Assembly (NCBI GenBank): GCA_036733925.1
Contig: DAIMZO010000005.1
Span: 34,167-98,166, forward strand
Source: UBA2897 sp036733925
Lineage (GTDB): Bacteria; Bacillota; Negativicutes; Selenomonadales; Selenomonadaceae
Length of the DNA stretch: 64,000 nucleotides
Direction of reading: 5' to 3'
In this document: piece by piece, positions 52,160-60,357 of the stretch
Layout: every line of letters begins with the position of its first letter
How positions within the stretch are numbered: position 1 is the first letter of the stretch
Made by a program: the position numbers and the translations under genes
The notes under the pieces: model-generated
Database searches by the model: none
What the model saw: the letters and a program-made list of their open reading frames with translations, nothing else
Told to the model about the DNA's origin: nothing

Positions 52160-52390
52160 TCAATTCGTCATTCTCGCGATCACAATCGTGATCACCGCAA
52201 AAAGCACCGCGAGCACCACGGTCACGCGTGCGAGCAGGGCATCCATACCGCGGGCCTTGCTCGAGAAGACGGTGTCCGCGCCGCCGCCCATGCCGCCCAT
52301 GCCGGCGGACTTCGCTTCCTGACCGAGAACCGACGCAATCAAAGCGATGCAGATCAGCGCATCGAGAATCATCAAAATGGTAAGCAACAA
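52160..52390 (-). CDS. secG: Preprotein translocase subunit SecG
   Basis: SecG is the small non-essential subunit of SecYEG. The 76-residue protein has two hydrophobic helices with the typical loop QEAKSAGMGGMGGGADTVF between them, as in other SecG proteins. The start is probably TTG 52390, with GGGAGG about 9 nt upstream; an ATG at 52372 would remove part of the first helix. It begins the secG-esterase-rnr-smpB group. Confidence 0.92.
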   Translation of the reverse strand: MLLTILMILDALICIALIASVLGQEAKSAGMGGMGGGADTVFSSKARGMDALLARVTVVLAVLFAVITIVIARMTN

Positions 52391-52508
52391 AGAAAAAAGC
52401 CTCCCTACCCGTCATCATCCGTAACATGAATAAAGCAATTCCTATTTATTCTACCATACAACCCCAACAAGGCATATCTTTGCGCGGGGGCCGCAACGAC
52501 TGAAAAGC

Positions 52509-52584
52509 TTGAAAAAATCGTCTAGTGATGTTATCATATAATGTGATTATAATCTAGATTATATTTTCTATGTAAAGTAAAGCA
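52509..52584 (+). promoter_or_regulatory. AT-rich intergenic region with possible plus-strand promoter
   Basis: TTGAAA (52509-52514) and TATCAT (52532-52537) with 17-nt spacing could start a plus-strand RNA ending at the terminator at 52585-52624. A perfect palindrome ATAATCTAGATTAT lies at about 52549-52562. No ORF is present. The same region would be the upstream region of secG on the minus strand. Confidence 0.3.
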
Positions 52585-52624
52585 AAAAGAAACCAGCCGC
52601 CGGGTTTAGCGGCTGGTTTCTTTT
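52585..52624. terminator. Bidirectional terminator after the TadG-like gene
   Basis: A 16-bp stem (52585-52600 with 52609-52624; core AAACCAGCCGC) with an 8-nt loop and T runs in both directions. Confidence 0.9.
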
Positions 52625-52635
52625 CTGTCAATGAA

Positions 52636-54183
52636 TCAGATTGCCTCGAGGGTGACGGTGACGTGGGAGGTGCCGCCGATGTGGGGGATGTCTTTGCTGC
52701 CGGCGTTTTTCTTGGTCAGGAACGGGCCGGATTCGACGTCGTAGTCCTGGTTGTCCACGATGACGCGCTGGCCGATGACGTTGGCGAAAATCCGGTCGTA
52801 GGAGTCGAGCCAGACCGTCCCTTCCGGCGCGTAGATGATGCCGCGGAATTTCGAGTAGTTGTGCATGTGGATATTGCCGTGCAGGGAGATGATCAGCGCG
52901 TAGTTGTCGTGCTCCTTGCCGTCGCCGTCCTTATCGACGTATTTCTCGTTCATGTCCCAATTGTGCAGGCCGTTCTTGTCCATATTGATGGTGACGTCCC
53001 CGTTGACGATGATGACGCGGAACCGCTCCTGATCCGAGCTCAGCCCATCGGAATGCTGGTAGATGTTGTTGCTGTTGCACTGCAGGCCGAGCGGATTCAA
53101 TTCCTTGTCGTTCAGGCCGCCCGCGTCGAACTGATAGCTCTGATTGGACGGCGTCGTGTCATCGCAGTACCAGCCCTTCTGTTCCGCTGCCTTGCGGTTC
53201 GTACGGCAGAGGCTCTTTACCTCCTGATAGAAGCTGTAGAGATCCTTCATGATCGGGTTCGATGCGCGGAAGGAAATATCTACCGGTGAAGTATTGACGG
53301 TGGTATTGTATTTCACCTTAGTCTTGTCTGGGCCCTTTGCGTCGCCCTGCGGGTTCGCGAATTCGTTCTCCGTCCCATAGATGCTGCTCGTATCCATCCG
53401 CGAAATACCGTCATCGTTGATACCATCCGCATTCGTCATCTGAAAGTTATACTCGCCGCCGCTGTTGTTGTTGAAGCCGATGCGGCCATTGCTGCCGATA
53501 TTGCCCTTGATTTTATACGGATTGTGCGGATTGCCCTTGAATACGACCGACGCAAGTTCCGGGTTGTTGTCCGGCTGCATATCCTCCTCGGTCAGGCCGC
53601 TTGTCTTGTACTGCTTGTGCGCGGAATTGCCGCGCTCATCGTTCTTCGTCCAGCGCGTCGTCGCCGCACCGAAAATCGTATAGTCGAAGAAGCCGTTGTT
53701 CTCCGTGCCGCCGGTTGCCGAAACATGGGCGCGGGAGGCCGCGGTGACGGAGAGGGAGCCGTAGTCGCCGATGTTCAGGAGGCTGCCCACGGCGCCGAGG
53801 AAGATGGTCGGCACGCGCTGGCGCAGGTAGACGTCGACGTTGTCGTTCGCGATTTGCGTCTCGACGTTGACCGTATCCTCGTCATCGGGCGCGTCCATGC
53901 CCTCCGCAATGGTCTTATCCCGGAGGTTTTTCCCTGTATAGTTTTCCACGCAATCCATGGTCTTGCCGTGATTGCGCTCCGTGCTCGCATACATGTGGCC
54001 GCCGGCCAGCGCCGACGCGTCTGCGGCGTTCTGCAGGTTCGACTTCACGACATAGGCCCGCCCGACGTCAACCGACAGGCCGGTCAGGCAGAGCGTCATC
54101 GGCAGGATAAATGCCGTCAGCACGATGACCGCGCCGTTTTCCCTGCTGCATACATCACGGACTTTCCGCAGAAGGTTCCTCAT
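52636..54183 (-). CDS. TadG-like pilus-assembly family protein, orphan
   Basis: The N-terminal 60 residues match the TadE/TadG pattern: a charged start with GAVIVLTAFILPMTLCLTGLSVDVGRAYVVKSNLQNAADASALAGG, that is, one transmembrane helix followed by a pseudopilin-like region. The remaining 450 residues are a large secreted domain rich in Asn, Asp and Gly. It ends in beta-rich segments (NGDVTINMDKNG, RGIIYAPEGTVWLDSYDR) that resemble polymer-like surface proteins. No tadA, tadB, tadC, flp or prepilin peptidase genes flank it, so export and role are open. It has its own promoter and terminator. Confidence 0.75.
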   Translation of the reverse strand: MRNLLRKVRDVCSRENGAVIVLTAFILPMTLCLTGLSVDVGRAYVVKSNLQNAADASALAGGHMYASTERNHGKTMDCVENYTGKNLRDKTIAEGMDAPDDEDTVNVETQIANDNVDVYLRQRVPTIFLGAVGSLLNIGDYGSLSVTAASRAHVSATGGTENNGFFDYTIFGAATTRWTKNDERGNSAHKQYKTSGLTEEDMQPDNNPELASVVFKGNPHNPYKIKGNIGSNGRIGFNNNSGGEYNFQMTNADGINDDGISRMDTSSIYGTENEFANPQGDAKGPDKTKVKYNTTVNTSPVDISFRASNPIMKDLYSFYQEVKSLCRTNRKAAEQKGWYCDDTTPSNQSYQFDAGGLNDKELNPLGLQCNSNNIYQHSDGLSSDQERFRVIIVNGDVTINMDKNGLHNWDMNEKYVDKDGDGKEHDNYALIISLHGNIHMHNYSKFRGIIYAPEGTVWLDSYDRIFANVIGQRVIVDNQDYDVESGPFLTKKNAGSKDIPHIGGTSHVTVTLEAI

Positions 54184-54253
54184 TTCCTCCAGCCCCGTTT
54201 CTTGCTCCTATCTTTTGGGATTATTCCCTAGTTTTCTATCTTATTAACACAAG

Positions 54254-54282
54254 CATAACATTGCATTTTCTAGAAAACAATC
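54254..54282 (-). promoter_or_regulatory. Probable promoter of the TadG-like gene
   Basis: On the minus strand TTGTTT and TATGCT are separated by 17 nt, about 70 nt upstream of the start codon. Coordinates are accurate to a few bases. Confidence 0.5.
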
Positions 54283-54394
54283 GAAGTAAAGAAACATAGT
54301 CCGATATGCAAAGGCAGGAATATGGTTCAAAACATAAAATTCAGAACATTGCCGCGTTTTCAGAGATCGTCAAAAGGATTGTCATCGGTATGCA

Positions 54395-55231
54395 TCAAAG
54401 CGCGTCGTACTGCTCCTGAATCCACTGACTGGTCTGCACAGCGTTCTCGGGGGTCGTGTTCTCGAGGGTCGCGTGGATGTATGGTTTGCGCGTCTTGATG
54501 AAGCGCAGGATCTCGGTGTAGTCCATCTCGCCCTGCCCGCAGGCGACCGACTTCAGTTTCCCGTCTGCGCGCTGGAAGTCTTTGAGGTGCACGACGGCCA
54601 CGTAGTCGCCGAGGTCCTCGATGGCCGTGCGGATGACCGCCTCGCGGTCGTCGACGTTATGCGGGCCGAGCAGGTTCACGGGGTCTAGGATGATGCGCAG
54701 GTTCGGCGAATCGATGGCGCGGAGCACGGCGAGCGCGCGCTTCGAGTCATAGACGATGTGGCGGCAGACCGGCTCGATCGCGACGATCACGCCGAATTTC
54801 TCGGCGCAGGCCACGACGGGGCGCAGGTTGCGGATGAACGTGCCGAGCGCCTCCTCGGTGCGGCCCTCCGGTGTGTCCTCCGTGTAGCTCGTGTTCGGCG
54901 CGCCGGTCTCCGTGCCGAGCACGCCGGCGCCGAGCATCGCGGCGAAGCGGATGTTGTCATAGTAGCCGCGCTGGATCTCCGCGAGCTGCGCAGGATCCGG
55001 GTTGCCGAGGTTCTTGTAGTTGCCGAGCACCGCGACATCGAGATCGTATTTCGCAAAAAGCTTCCGCAGATACATCGCGAAGCCCGGCGTCAGCGCCGCG
55101 TTCCCCGGGTAGTCCGTAAGAACTTTCGTCAGCGCGAGATGCCCACAGGCAAAGCCTTGTTCCTTGGCGATGCGCAGCCGCTCCTCGAGCGTCCCCGGCG
55201 CGATATCATGCAGACGGATTCCTAATTGCAT
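54395..55231 (-). CDS. Sugar phosphate isomerase/epimerase (xylose isomerase-like TIM barrel)
   Basis: A 278-residue AP-endonuclease-2 type TIM barrel. Metal-binding residues are suggested by VAIEPV (Glu), ILDPVNLL (Asp), VVHLKD (His) and the C-terminal HATLENTTPENA (Glu). Such proteins act on sugars, inositols or hydroxypyruvate; the substrate cannot be named. ATG 55231 is chosen because AAGGGG precedes it and the longer frame runs through the pyk terminator. It stands alone between the TadG-like gene and pyk. Confidence 0.8.
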   Translation of the reverse strand: MQLGIRLHDIAPGTLEERLRIAKEQGFACGHLALTKVLTDYPGNAALTPGFAMYLRKLFAKYDLDVAVLGNYKNLGNPDPAQLAEIQRGYYDNIRFAAMLGAGVLGTETGAPNTSYTEDTPEGRTEEALGTFIRNLRPVVACAEKFGVIVAIEPVCRHIVYDSKRALAVLRAIDSPNLRIILDPVNLLGPHNVDDREAVIRTAIEDLGDYVAVVHLKDFQRADGKLKSVACGQGEMDYTEILRFIKTRKPYIHATLENTTPENAVQTSQWIQEQYDAL

Positions 55232-55310
55232 CTTGATTTCCCCTTTTCTTTCTTGTTGTAAGCACTTTCCTTCATAGTAGCAGAAAAAGTGCGCCGTGGC
55301 AAGCGCACAA

Positions 55311-55340
55311 AAAAGCCGGCGGAATCTCTCCCGCCGGCTT
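55311..55340 (-). terminator. Intrinsic terminator after pyk
   Basis: AAGCCGGCGG (55313-55322) and CCGCCGGCTT (55331-55340) form a perfect stem, followed by six T on the minus strand. Confidence 0.88.
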
Positions 55341-55370
55341 CTGCCGTTTCTATGCGTAAATCCTATGCCC

Positions 55371-56789
55371 TTATGCGTGCATCGTGTAGACACGGATGGA
55401 GCTCGTGTCGCCCTCGCTGAGCTTGATGCCGGAGGTCACGATGGTCTTGTCGCCGATAGCGACGTAGCCGTGGTCGAGCGCAGCCTGCGTCGCGGAGCCC
55501 GTCATCTCGTCGACCGTGTGCCAGGAGCGGCCGCGGACCGGATAGACGCCCCAGCGGAGGTTCAGATGACGCGCGACCTTATCGTTCGAAGCATACGCGA
55601 CAATCGCGCATTTCGGACGGTATTTCGAGACGACCTTCGTCGTGTAGCCGGACATCGTCGGCGTGATGATGGCCTTTGCATCAAGCTCATAGGCGAGCTC
55701 GACCGTCGCGTGCGCGATGGCGTCCGTCGTGCTCGGCTGGCGCTCGATCGACTTGCTCGTGAAGAGCTTCTTGTAGTCGAGGGACTGCTCGATGCGCATG
55801 GCGATGCGGTTCATCGTCGCGGCGGCCTCGACCGGATAGTCGCCGGAAGCCGTCTCGCCAGAGAGCATGATCGCGTCCGTGCCGTCGAGGATCGCGTTGC
55901 CGACATCGGAGACCTCTGCGCGCGTCGGACGCGGATTGCGCTCCATGGAGTCGAGCATCTGCGTCGCGACGATGACCGGCTTGCCGGCGCGGTTGCACTT
56001 CTTGATGATGTCCTTCTGGATCAGCGGCACATCCTCAGCCGGGATCTCCACGCCGAGATCGCCGCGTGCGACCATGATGCCATCGGAGACCGCGAGGATT
56101 GCGTCGAAGTTCTTGACACCCTCGAGGTTCTCGATCTTCGGGATGATCTCCATGTGGCCGCCGTGCTCGTTGATGAGCGCACGGATGGCCTCGACGTCGC
56201 TTGCGCGCTGGATGAACGAAGCCGCGACGAAGTCCATGTCATTCTGGACGCCGAAGATGATGTCCTTCTTGTCCTGGTCGGAAATCGGCGGGAGGCCGAG
56301 CGAGACGCCCGGTGCCGCGACGCGCTTGCGCGTGCTCATCTTGCCGCTGTTCAGGATGGTCGTCAGGATGTCTTTTCCCTTGATCTCCTCAACGCGGAGC
56401 TCGACAAGGCCATCGGAGAGCAGGAGCTTGTCGCCCGGCTTGACCTCGGTGTAGAGTTTCTTGTGGTTGATGGAGACATGCGTCTCATCGCCCGGCTCAT
56501 CGTCGTAAGTCAGCGTGAATTTCTTGCCCTTCTGCAGCATGACCTTGCCGGCCTTGAACTCGCCGAGGCGCATCTCCGGGCCCTTCGTGTCGAGGATCAG
56601 AGAGATGACGCGGCCTGCCTTCTTCGCCGCTGCGCGCACCGCGTCGATGCGTGCCTGGTGCTCCGCGTGATTCCCATGCGAGAAGTTGAACCGCGCGCAA
56701 TTCATGCCATTTGCGATCAGCGCGTCAACAACGCCCGGCTTCTCCGTGGACGGACCCTGCGTGCAGATGATTTTCGTCTTCTTTAACAT
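55371..56789 (-). CDS. pyk: Pyruvate kinase
   Basis: Pyruvate kinase makes ATP and pyruvate from phosphoenolpyruvate. N-terminal KIICTQGPST, the substrate motif FNFSHGNH, DTKGPEMR, and the catalytic region IIPKIENLEGVKNFDAIL with MVARGDLGVEIP are present. At 472 aa it has the three standard domains without the extra C-terminal PEP-utilising domain found in many Bacilli. It is a single-gene unit with a terminator downstream. Confidence 0.97.
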   Translation of the reverse strand: MLKKTKIICTQGPSTEKPGVVDALIANGMNCARFNFSHGNHAEHQARIDAVRAAAKKAGRVISLILDTKGPEMRLGEFKAGKVMLQKGKKFTLTYDDEPGDETHVSINHKKLYTEVKPGDKLLLSDGLVELRVEEIKGKDILTTILNSGKMSTRKRVAAPGVSLGLPPISDQDKKDIIFGVQNDMDFVAASFIQRASDVEAIRALINEHGGHMEIIPKIENLEGVKNFDAILAVSDGIMVARGDLGVEIPAEDVPLIQKDIIKKCNRAGKPVIVATQMLDSMERNPRPTRAEVSDVGNAILDGTDAIMLSGETASGDYPVEAAATMNRIAMRIEQSLDYKKLFTSKSIERQPSTTDAIAHATVELAYELDAKAIITPTMSGYTTKVVSKYRPKCAIVAYASNDKVARHLNLRWGVYPVRGRSWHTVDEMTGSATQAALDHGYVAIGDKTIVTSGIKLSEGDTSSIRVYTMHA

Positions 56790-56842
56790 CTTCTACCTCC
56801 ACTTTTCTTGACTTGATATTGTCTGTCAATTTCTGTATACAT

Positions 56843-56872
56843 TCATTCTATACGATTTTTTCCGCGTCGGCA
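56843..56872 (-). promoter_or_regulatory. Possible promoter of pyk
   Basis: On the minus strand a TAGAAT -10 box has TTGCCG 17 nt upstream. A fully matching TTGACA lies closer to the gene but has no good -10. The 244-base gap also holds an inverted repeat ATTTATCG/CGATAAAT (56926-56933 and 56947-56954). Confidence is modest. Confidence 0.4.
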
Positions 56873-56986
56873 ACTGGAAAATGCAAAAAAAGGGCGGATT
56901 CCGATAAAGAAGTATTTTTCACAAAATTTATCGTTCGTATTTAGTCCGATAAATAGCATTTATGTTTATTTTGCCTTGAAAACAAG

Positions 56987-57022
56987 AAAAGAGCGGGACA
57001 GGGACGAGCCCTGCCACCGCTC
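56987..57022 (-). terminator. Intrinsic terminator after tonB
   Basis: GAGCGG (56991) pairs with CCGCTC (ending 57022) and CAGGG with CCCTG inside; TTTTCTT follows on the minus strand. Confidence 0.8.
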
Positions 57023-57033
57023 CGCAAATGCCT

Positions 57034-57864
57034 TTATTCCAGAGAAAAATGGATGGTCGTCGTGACCTGCACGGGCCGGCCCTCCGGGTTCGGGTACGGG
57101 CAGGCATTGCGCGCCGCCTGCACGGCCGCCCGGTCGAGGATGCGCTGCCCGGAGCCCGCGACAACCGACACGCCCTGACAGCTGCCGGACGGGCCGAGCG
57201 TCACGGCAATCGTCACGGATCCGGTCAGGCCGCGGCGGATAGCCATCGCCGGGTACTGCTTGTTCGCGTCGATCGCCGCGCGGAAGCCCGCGACATCGAA
57301 GCTGCCGCGCCCTGTGCCCTGCGCGCCGCTGTCGCCGGAACCCTGCCCCTCGCCGCTGCCCGCGCCGTATCCGTTCCCCGCGCCGCTATCCGCGCCGGAG
57401 CCATTGCCCTCCGATATACCATTTCCTGCGCCATTATCCTGGCCATCGGAAGCCCCTGAGCCATCCCCGGTGGAGCCAGTCACTGCCGTACCCGCCATTT
57501 TGCCCGCAGGCTCTGCGGGCGCCGGCTGCGGCATCCCAGCAGATGCGTTTTCCACGGCCGGATCATGCGGCCGGATGGCGGACTCCGCCGCCTCGACCTG
57601 CTCGACGCGCCTTGTCATCTCTTCGTCGCTGAGTTTCTCGGGGAAAAGGCTCTCGGGGCTTCGCGCGCCGCCATTGCCGCCGCCCGCATGCCCGCTGCCC
57701 GCCGTCTCGGCCGTATCCGCCGCATCGAGGTCGACGACGACCATGCGCTGCTGCGTCTGCAGGACCGCGCCCGACAGCAGGGCGATGAGCGCGGCAACCA
57801 CTGCCAGATGGACGAGCAGCGAGACGAGATAGGCCCTTTTCCACGAAAGCACACGCTTCATCAT
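57034..57864 (-). CDS. tonB: TonB-family energy transducer with glycine-rich spacer
   Basis: TonB spans the periplasm and passes proton-motive energy from ExbB/ExbD to outer-membrane receptors. A single N-terminal helix (YLVSLLVHLAVVAALIALL, about residues 12-32) is followed by a long spacer and a C-terminal TonB domain (about 193-276, containing GLTGSVTIAVTLGPSG and ILDRAAVQAARNACPYP). The usual proline-rich spacer is largely replaced by a Gly/Ser/Asn/Asp-rich stretch (about residues 133-187). ATG 57864 lies 4 nt after exbD. No TonB-dependent receptor gene is in the window. Confidence 0.9.
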   Translation of the reverse strand: MMKRVLSWKRAYLVSLLVHLAVVAALIALLSGAVLQTQQRMVVVDLDAADTAETAGSGHAGGGNGGARSPESLFPEKLSDEEMTRRVEQVEAAESAIRPHDPAVENASAGMPQPAPAEPAGKMAGTAVTGSTGDGSGASDGQDNGAGNGISEGNGSGADSGAGNGYGAGSGEGQGSGDSGAQGTGRGSFDVAGFRAAIDANKQYPAMAIRRGLTGSVTIAVTLGPSGSCQGVSVVAGSGQRILDRAAVQAARNACPYPNPEGRPVQVTTTIHFSLE

Positions 57865-57868
57865 CGCA

Positions 57869-58273
57869 TCAATTCCTCGCCTGGGCCGCAATCGCGAGCC
57901 GATGGACGCCGGCACCTTTCAGCATGTCCATGATCGCGACGACCTGGCCGTGCGCCGTCTGCTCGTCGGCCTGCAGGATGACCGCCGCATCCGGGTTCTC
58001 CGCCATGTGCTGCCGCATGATGGCCGCCGCCTCGTCGTAGCTCACAGGGCGGTTGTCGACCGCGATATGCCCCTCCCGGTCAAGCGTCAGGATGATCGGC
58101 ATCTGCGCGGGCGCCGCGGCATTCTTCGCTTGCGGCAGCTGCACGGCGAGCGCCTTCTGCGCGACGGTCTGCAAGCTGTTCATCATGAAGAACACGAGCA
58201 GGAAAAAGATGATGTCGATCATCGGGATGATCATGAAATACGGCTTTTTCTTCTTGCGTACCTTCTGGAACAT
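57869..58273 (-). CDS. exbD: ExbD/TolR-family biopolymer transport protein
   Basis: ExbD forms the proton channel with ExbB. One transmembrane helix follows the basic start (KKKKPYFMIIPMIDIIFFLLVFFMM), with the essential Asp in MIDIIFF near residue 22. A periplasmic ExbD/TolR domain follows. Length 134 aa is typical. ATG 58273 overlaps the exbB stop (TGATG), so the genes are coupled. Confidence 0.93.
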   Translation of the reverse strand: MFQKVRKKKKPYFMIIPMIDIIFFLLVFFMMNSLQTVAQKALAVQLPQAKNAAAPAQMPIILTLDREGHIAVDNRPVSYDEAAAIMRQHMAENPDAAVILQADEQTAHGQVVAIMDMLKGAGVHRLAIAAQARN

Positions 58274-58896
58274 CACGCCCGCGCCCCGCTTTCTTTCTTC
58301 GCGTTCAGCACGTCGATGGCGAGCGCCTCCGTGTCGTTCACGATTGCGTCGAACTGATGGTCGAAATACGTGTAGGCGCAGAACGCGAGAATCGCGACGC
58401 AGAGGCCCGTTGCCGTCGCGACGAGCGCCTCGCCGACGCCGCCCGTGATGGCCGCAGCACCCGCGCCGCCGTCGAGGATGCTGAACGTCCGGATCATGCC
58501 CGTCACCGTGCCGAGCAGACCGAGCAGCGGCGAGATTGTGACGATCGCGGAGAGATAGTCGAGATAGCGCCGGAACCCGGCCGCCTCGAGCGTCATGCGC
58601 TGCTCGAACGCATCCTTCATCGCCGTCTCATCCGCATCGTGCCCGAGCCCCTGCCCGATGATGCGGGCAACGGCGATTGGGCTCTCCGCGCAGAGATGTG
58701 CTGCCTTCCCGAAGTCCCTTGCGGCGAGCGCCGCCCGGACGGCCGCGAAGAACGCCATCGATCCCCGCCGGTTCTGCCGGTAGTAACTCAGCCGCTCCAC
58801 CGCAATCGCCACCGTGACCACCGAGAGCAGCAGCAGCGGGTACATGACGACCCCGCCGCTCTGAAACAGATGCCACCCATACGCTATTCCGTCCAT
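58273..58896 (-). CDS. exbB: ExbB/MotA/TolQ-family proton channel protein
   Basis: ExbB supplies the main helices of the TonB-energising motor. Three transmembrane segments are seen (about residues 15-33, 100-125 and 150-172), with the conserved Pro/Gly-rich segment VTISPLLGLLGTVTGMIRTF and GVGEALVATATGLCVAI. Length 207 aa. GAGGAG precedes the ATG. First gene of exbB-exbD-tonB. Confidence 0.93.
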   Translation of the reverse strand: MDGIAYGWHLFQSGGVVMYPLLLLSVVTVAIAVERLSYYRQNRRGSMAFFAAVRAALAARDFGKAAHLCAESPIAVARIIGQGLGHDADETAMKDAFEQRMTLEAAGFRRYLDYLSAIVTISPLLGLLGTVTGMIRTFSILDGGAGAAAITGGVGEALVATATGLCVAILAFCAYTYFDHQFDAIVNDTEALAIDVLNAKKESGARA

Positions 58897-58939
58897 TTTC
58901 CGTGCTCCTCTTTTCCTCTATTGATTCTGATTCTCTTTT

Positions 58940-58968
58940 ACCATAGCATATTTTCCCGACATAAGCAA
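58940..58968 (-). promoter_or_regulatory. Promoter of exbB-exbD-tonB
   Basis: TTGCTT (58963-58968) and TATGGT (58940-58945) on the minus strand with 17-nt spacing. The -35 box overlaps the 3' stem of the preceding hairpin. Confidence 0.55.
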
Positions 58969-59000
58969 ACCGGCCTCCCAATAAGAGAGACCGGTCTGCT
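58964..59000 (-). terminator. Weak terminator after the CsgG-fold cluster
   Basis: AGCAAACCGG (58964-58973) pairs with CCGGTCTGCT (58991-59000) with one mismatch. The T content after the stem is low, so read-through into exbB is possible. Confidence 0.4.
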
Positions 59001-59012
59001 GTATGGATGGCT

Positions 59013-60320
59013 TCAATCCGCCTTGACGCCGATGGCGCGGTCAACGTCTTTGTAGAAGTTGTGGAAGATGCTGCGCAGGGCGTTGGCGTAGCGGTCGGGG
59101 TCATCGGCGCTTGCATCGCGGGCGAGGACGACTTCGCCGGTATGGGCGTTGACGAGCTCGAGATGCGCGGCAACGCGGTACCAGAAGGAATAGTAGCCGA
59201 AATGGTCGCTGATCCTCGTGCGGTAGTACCGGTACTGTCCCTCATGTTCGTTGCCCTGATCGTCCACCCATTTGAATTTCTGGTTCTTGTAGTTCTCGCG
59301 ATAGGTCGTGGCATAGGGCCGGTGCCAGGTCTGCCCGCGGGTGCAGGCCGTCACGCTGCCGCGCACGAGATAGTCCCCATCGCCCGGCGTATAGCGCACG
59401 CGGACGCCCTTCAGCGTATCGCCAGCCTCATCGGTATAGGCGTATCCGATGGTGCGGACGAGGAACGCGTCGCGCAGAGCATTTTCCGGCAAGGACAGCG
59501 CCTGAAAGCCGAGCGTCGGCGCATTCGCCGGCACTTTGTTGTCGTGGTCGCCTTTCAGCCGGTTCCAGTCGCCGGTGAAATTCTTCGCAATCTGGTCGAT
59601 GGCGTGCGTTTCATCGACATCGTAGACGCGGTAGTAGTCGACGAGCGTCATCGATGCCTTGCCGGTATACGCGTCGACCAGCGTGAAGTCCATGTCGACC
59701 ATCTGCAGGGTGCGGCTGCGGGCCGGGATCTGATGGTCCGCGATCCATGCCTGATACCCGAGCCCGGACTGGTTCCCTTTCGGGCCATTCACGATATTGT
59801 AATAGTTCTCCATGCGGACGCGCGTCCAGATTGCGGGCGACGTATCGACGCGCACGCCGTCCCATCGGATATGCGGCAGGAGGTAGCCCTGCGCGCCCGT
59901 ACTGTCGTAGACGGCCTTCGCGCGCTCCTGCTCCGTCGGGAAGTGCTGCAGGAGCTTCTGGCCGCCCGGATCGTCGCGCAGGATGTAGCGCTGCTCCTGG
60001 CTCCGGTCGGCCTGCTTTGCATCGGCGGGATTCTCGAAGCGCAGCACATTCGTCTTGCGGATGCGCTTGCTGACCCGCTTGTACAGAATCTCATTGTATG
60101 CGGAGAACGCGTCAACTTTCCCATCCGGTTCGTCCTTGTAGCGGATGGGAAAGAGCAGGATTTTCCGGTAATCCTTGGCCGCGACGAAATCCTTATCCGC
60201 TACGCCCTGATGCTCGTCCATCCAGATGTTGCCGTGCGCCGAGGCAGGGGCGCCATTCCCCCATAAAGCTGCGCCCAGGATGAGGCCGGACAGCCATGCC
60301 GCCAATCGTTTTCCCTTCAA
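59013..60320 (-). CDS. Exported protein with two CsgG-like modules, unknown function
   Basis: A 435-residue secreted protein with no named family that I recognise. The signal peptide ends at about residue 28 (PASA/HG). Two copies of a pattern shared with its neighbours are visible. The first has GAQGYLLPHI (142-151) and VDAYTGKASM (215-224); the second has GDYLVRGSV (315-323) and NAHTGEVVLA (391-400). These match the core strands of CsgG-type domains (ADYLVxGxV, DxxTGEV), suggesting an internal duplication. The start is TTG 60320 with AAGGGAACGGG upstream; no ATG fits the signal peptide. It is the last gene of the five-gene cluster. Confidence 0.7.
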   Translation of the reverse strand: MKGKRLAAWLSGLILGAALWGNGAPASAHGNIWMDEHQGVADKDFVAAKDYRKILLFPIRYKDEPDGKVDAFSAYNEILYKRVSKRIRKTNVLRFENPADAKQADRSQEQRYILRDDPGGQKLLQHFPTEQERAKAVYDSTGAQGYLLPHIRWDGVRVDTSPAIWTRVRMENYYNIVNGPKGNQSGLGYQAWIADHQIPARSRTLQMVDMDFTLVDAYTGKASMTLVDYYRVYDVDETHAIDQIAKNFTGDWNRLKGDHDNKVPANAPTLGFQALSLPENALRDAFLVRTIGYAYTDEAGDTLKGVRVRYTPGDGDYLVRGSVTACTRGQTWHRPYATTYRENYKNQKFKWVDDQGNEHEGQYRYYRTRISDHFGYYSFWYRVAAHLELVNAHTGEVVLARDASADDPDRYANALRSIFHNFYKDVDRAIGVKAD

Positions 60321-60357
60321 ACCCGTTCCCTTCTTTTCCTCTGCATATCCCCTGTAT

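Noticed and set aside
54395..55393. Longer 332-codon reading of the isomerase gene
   Set aside because: The extra N-terminal part passes through the pyk terminator; the ATG at 55231 has a ribosome binding site and starts the TIM-barrel sequence.
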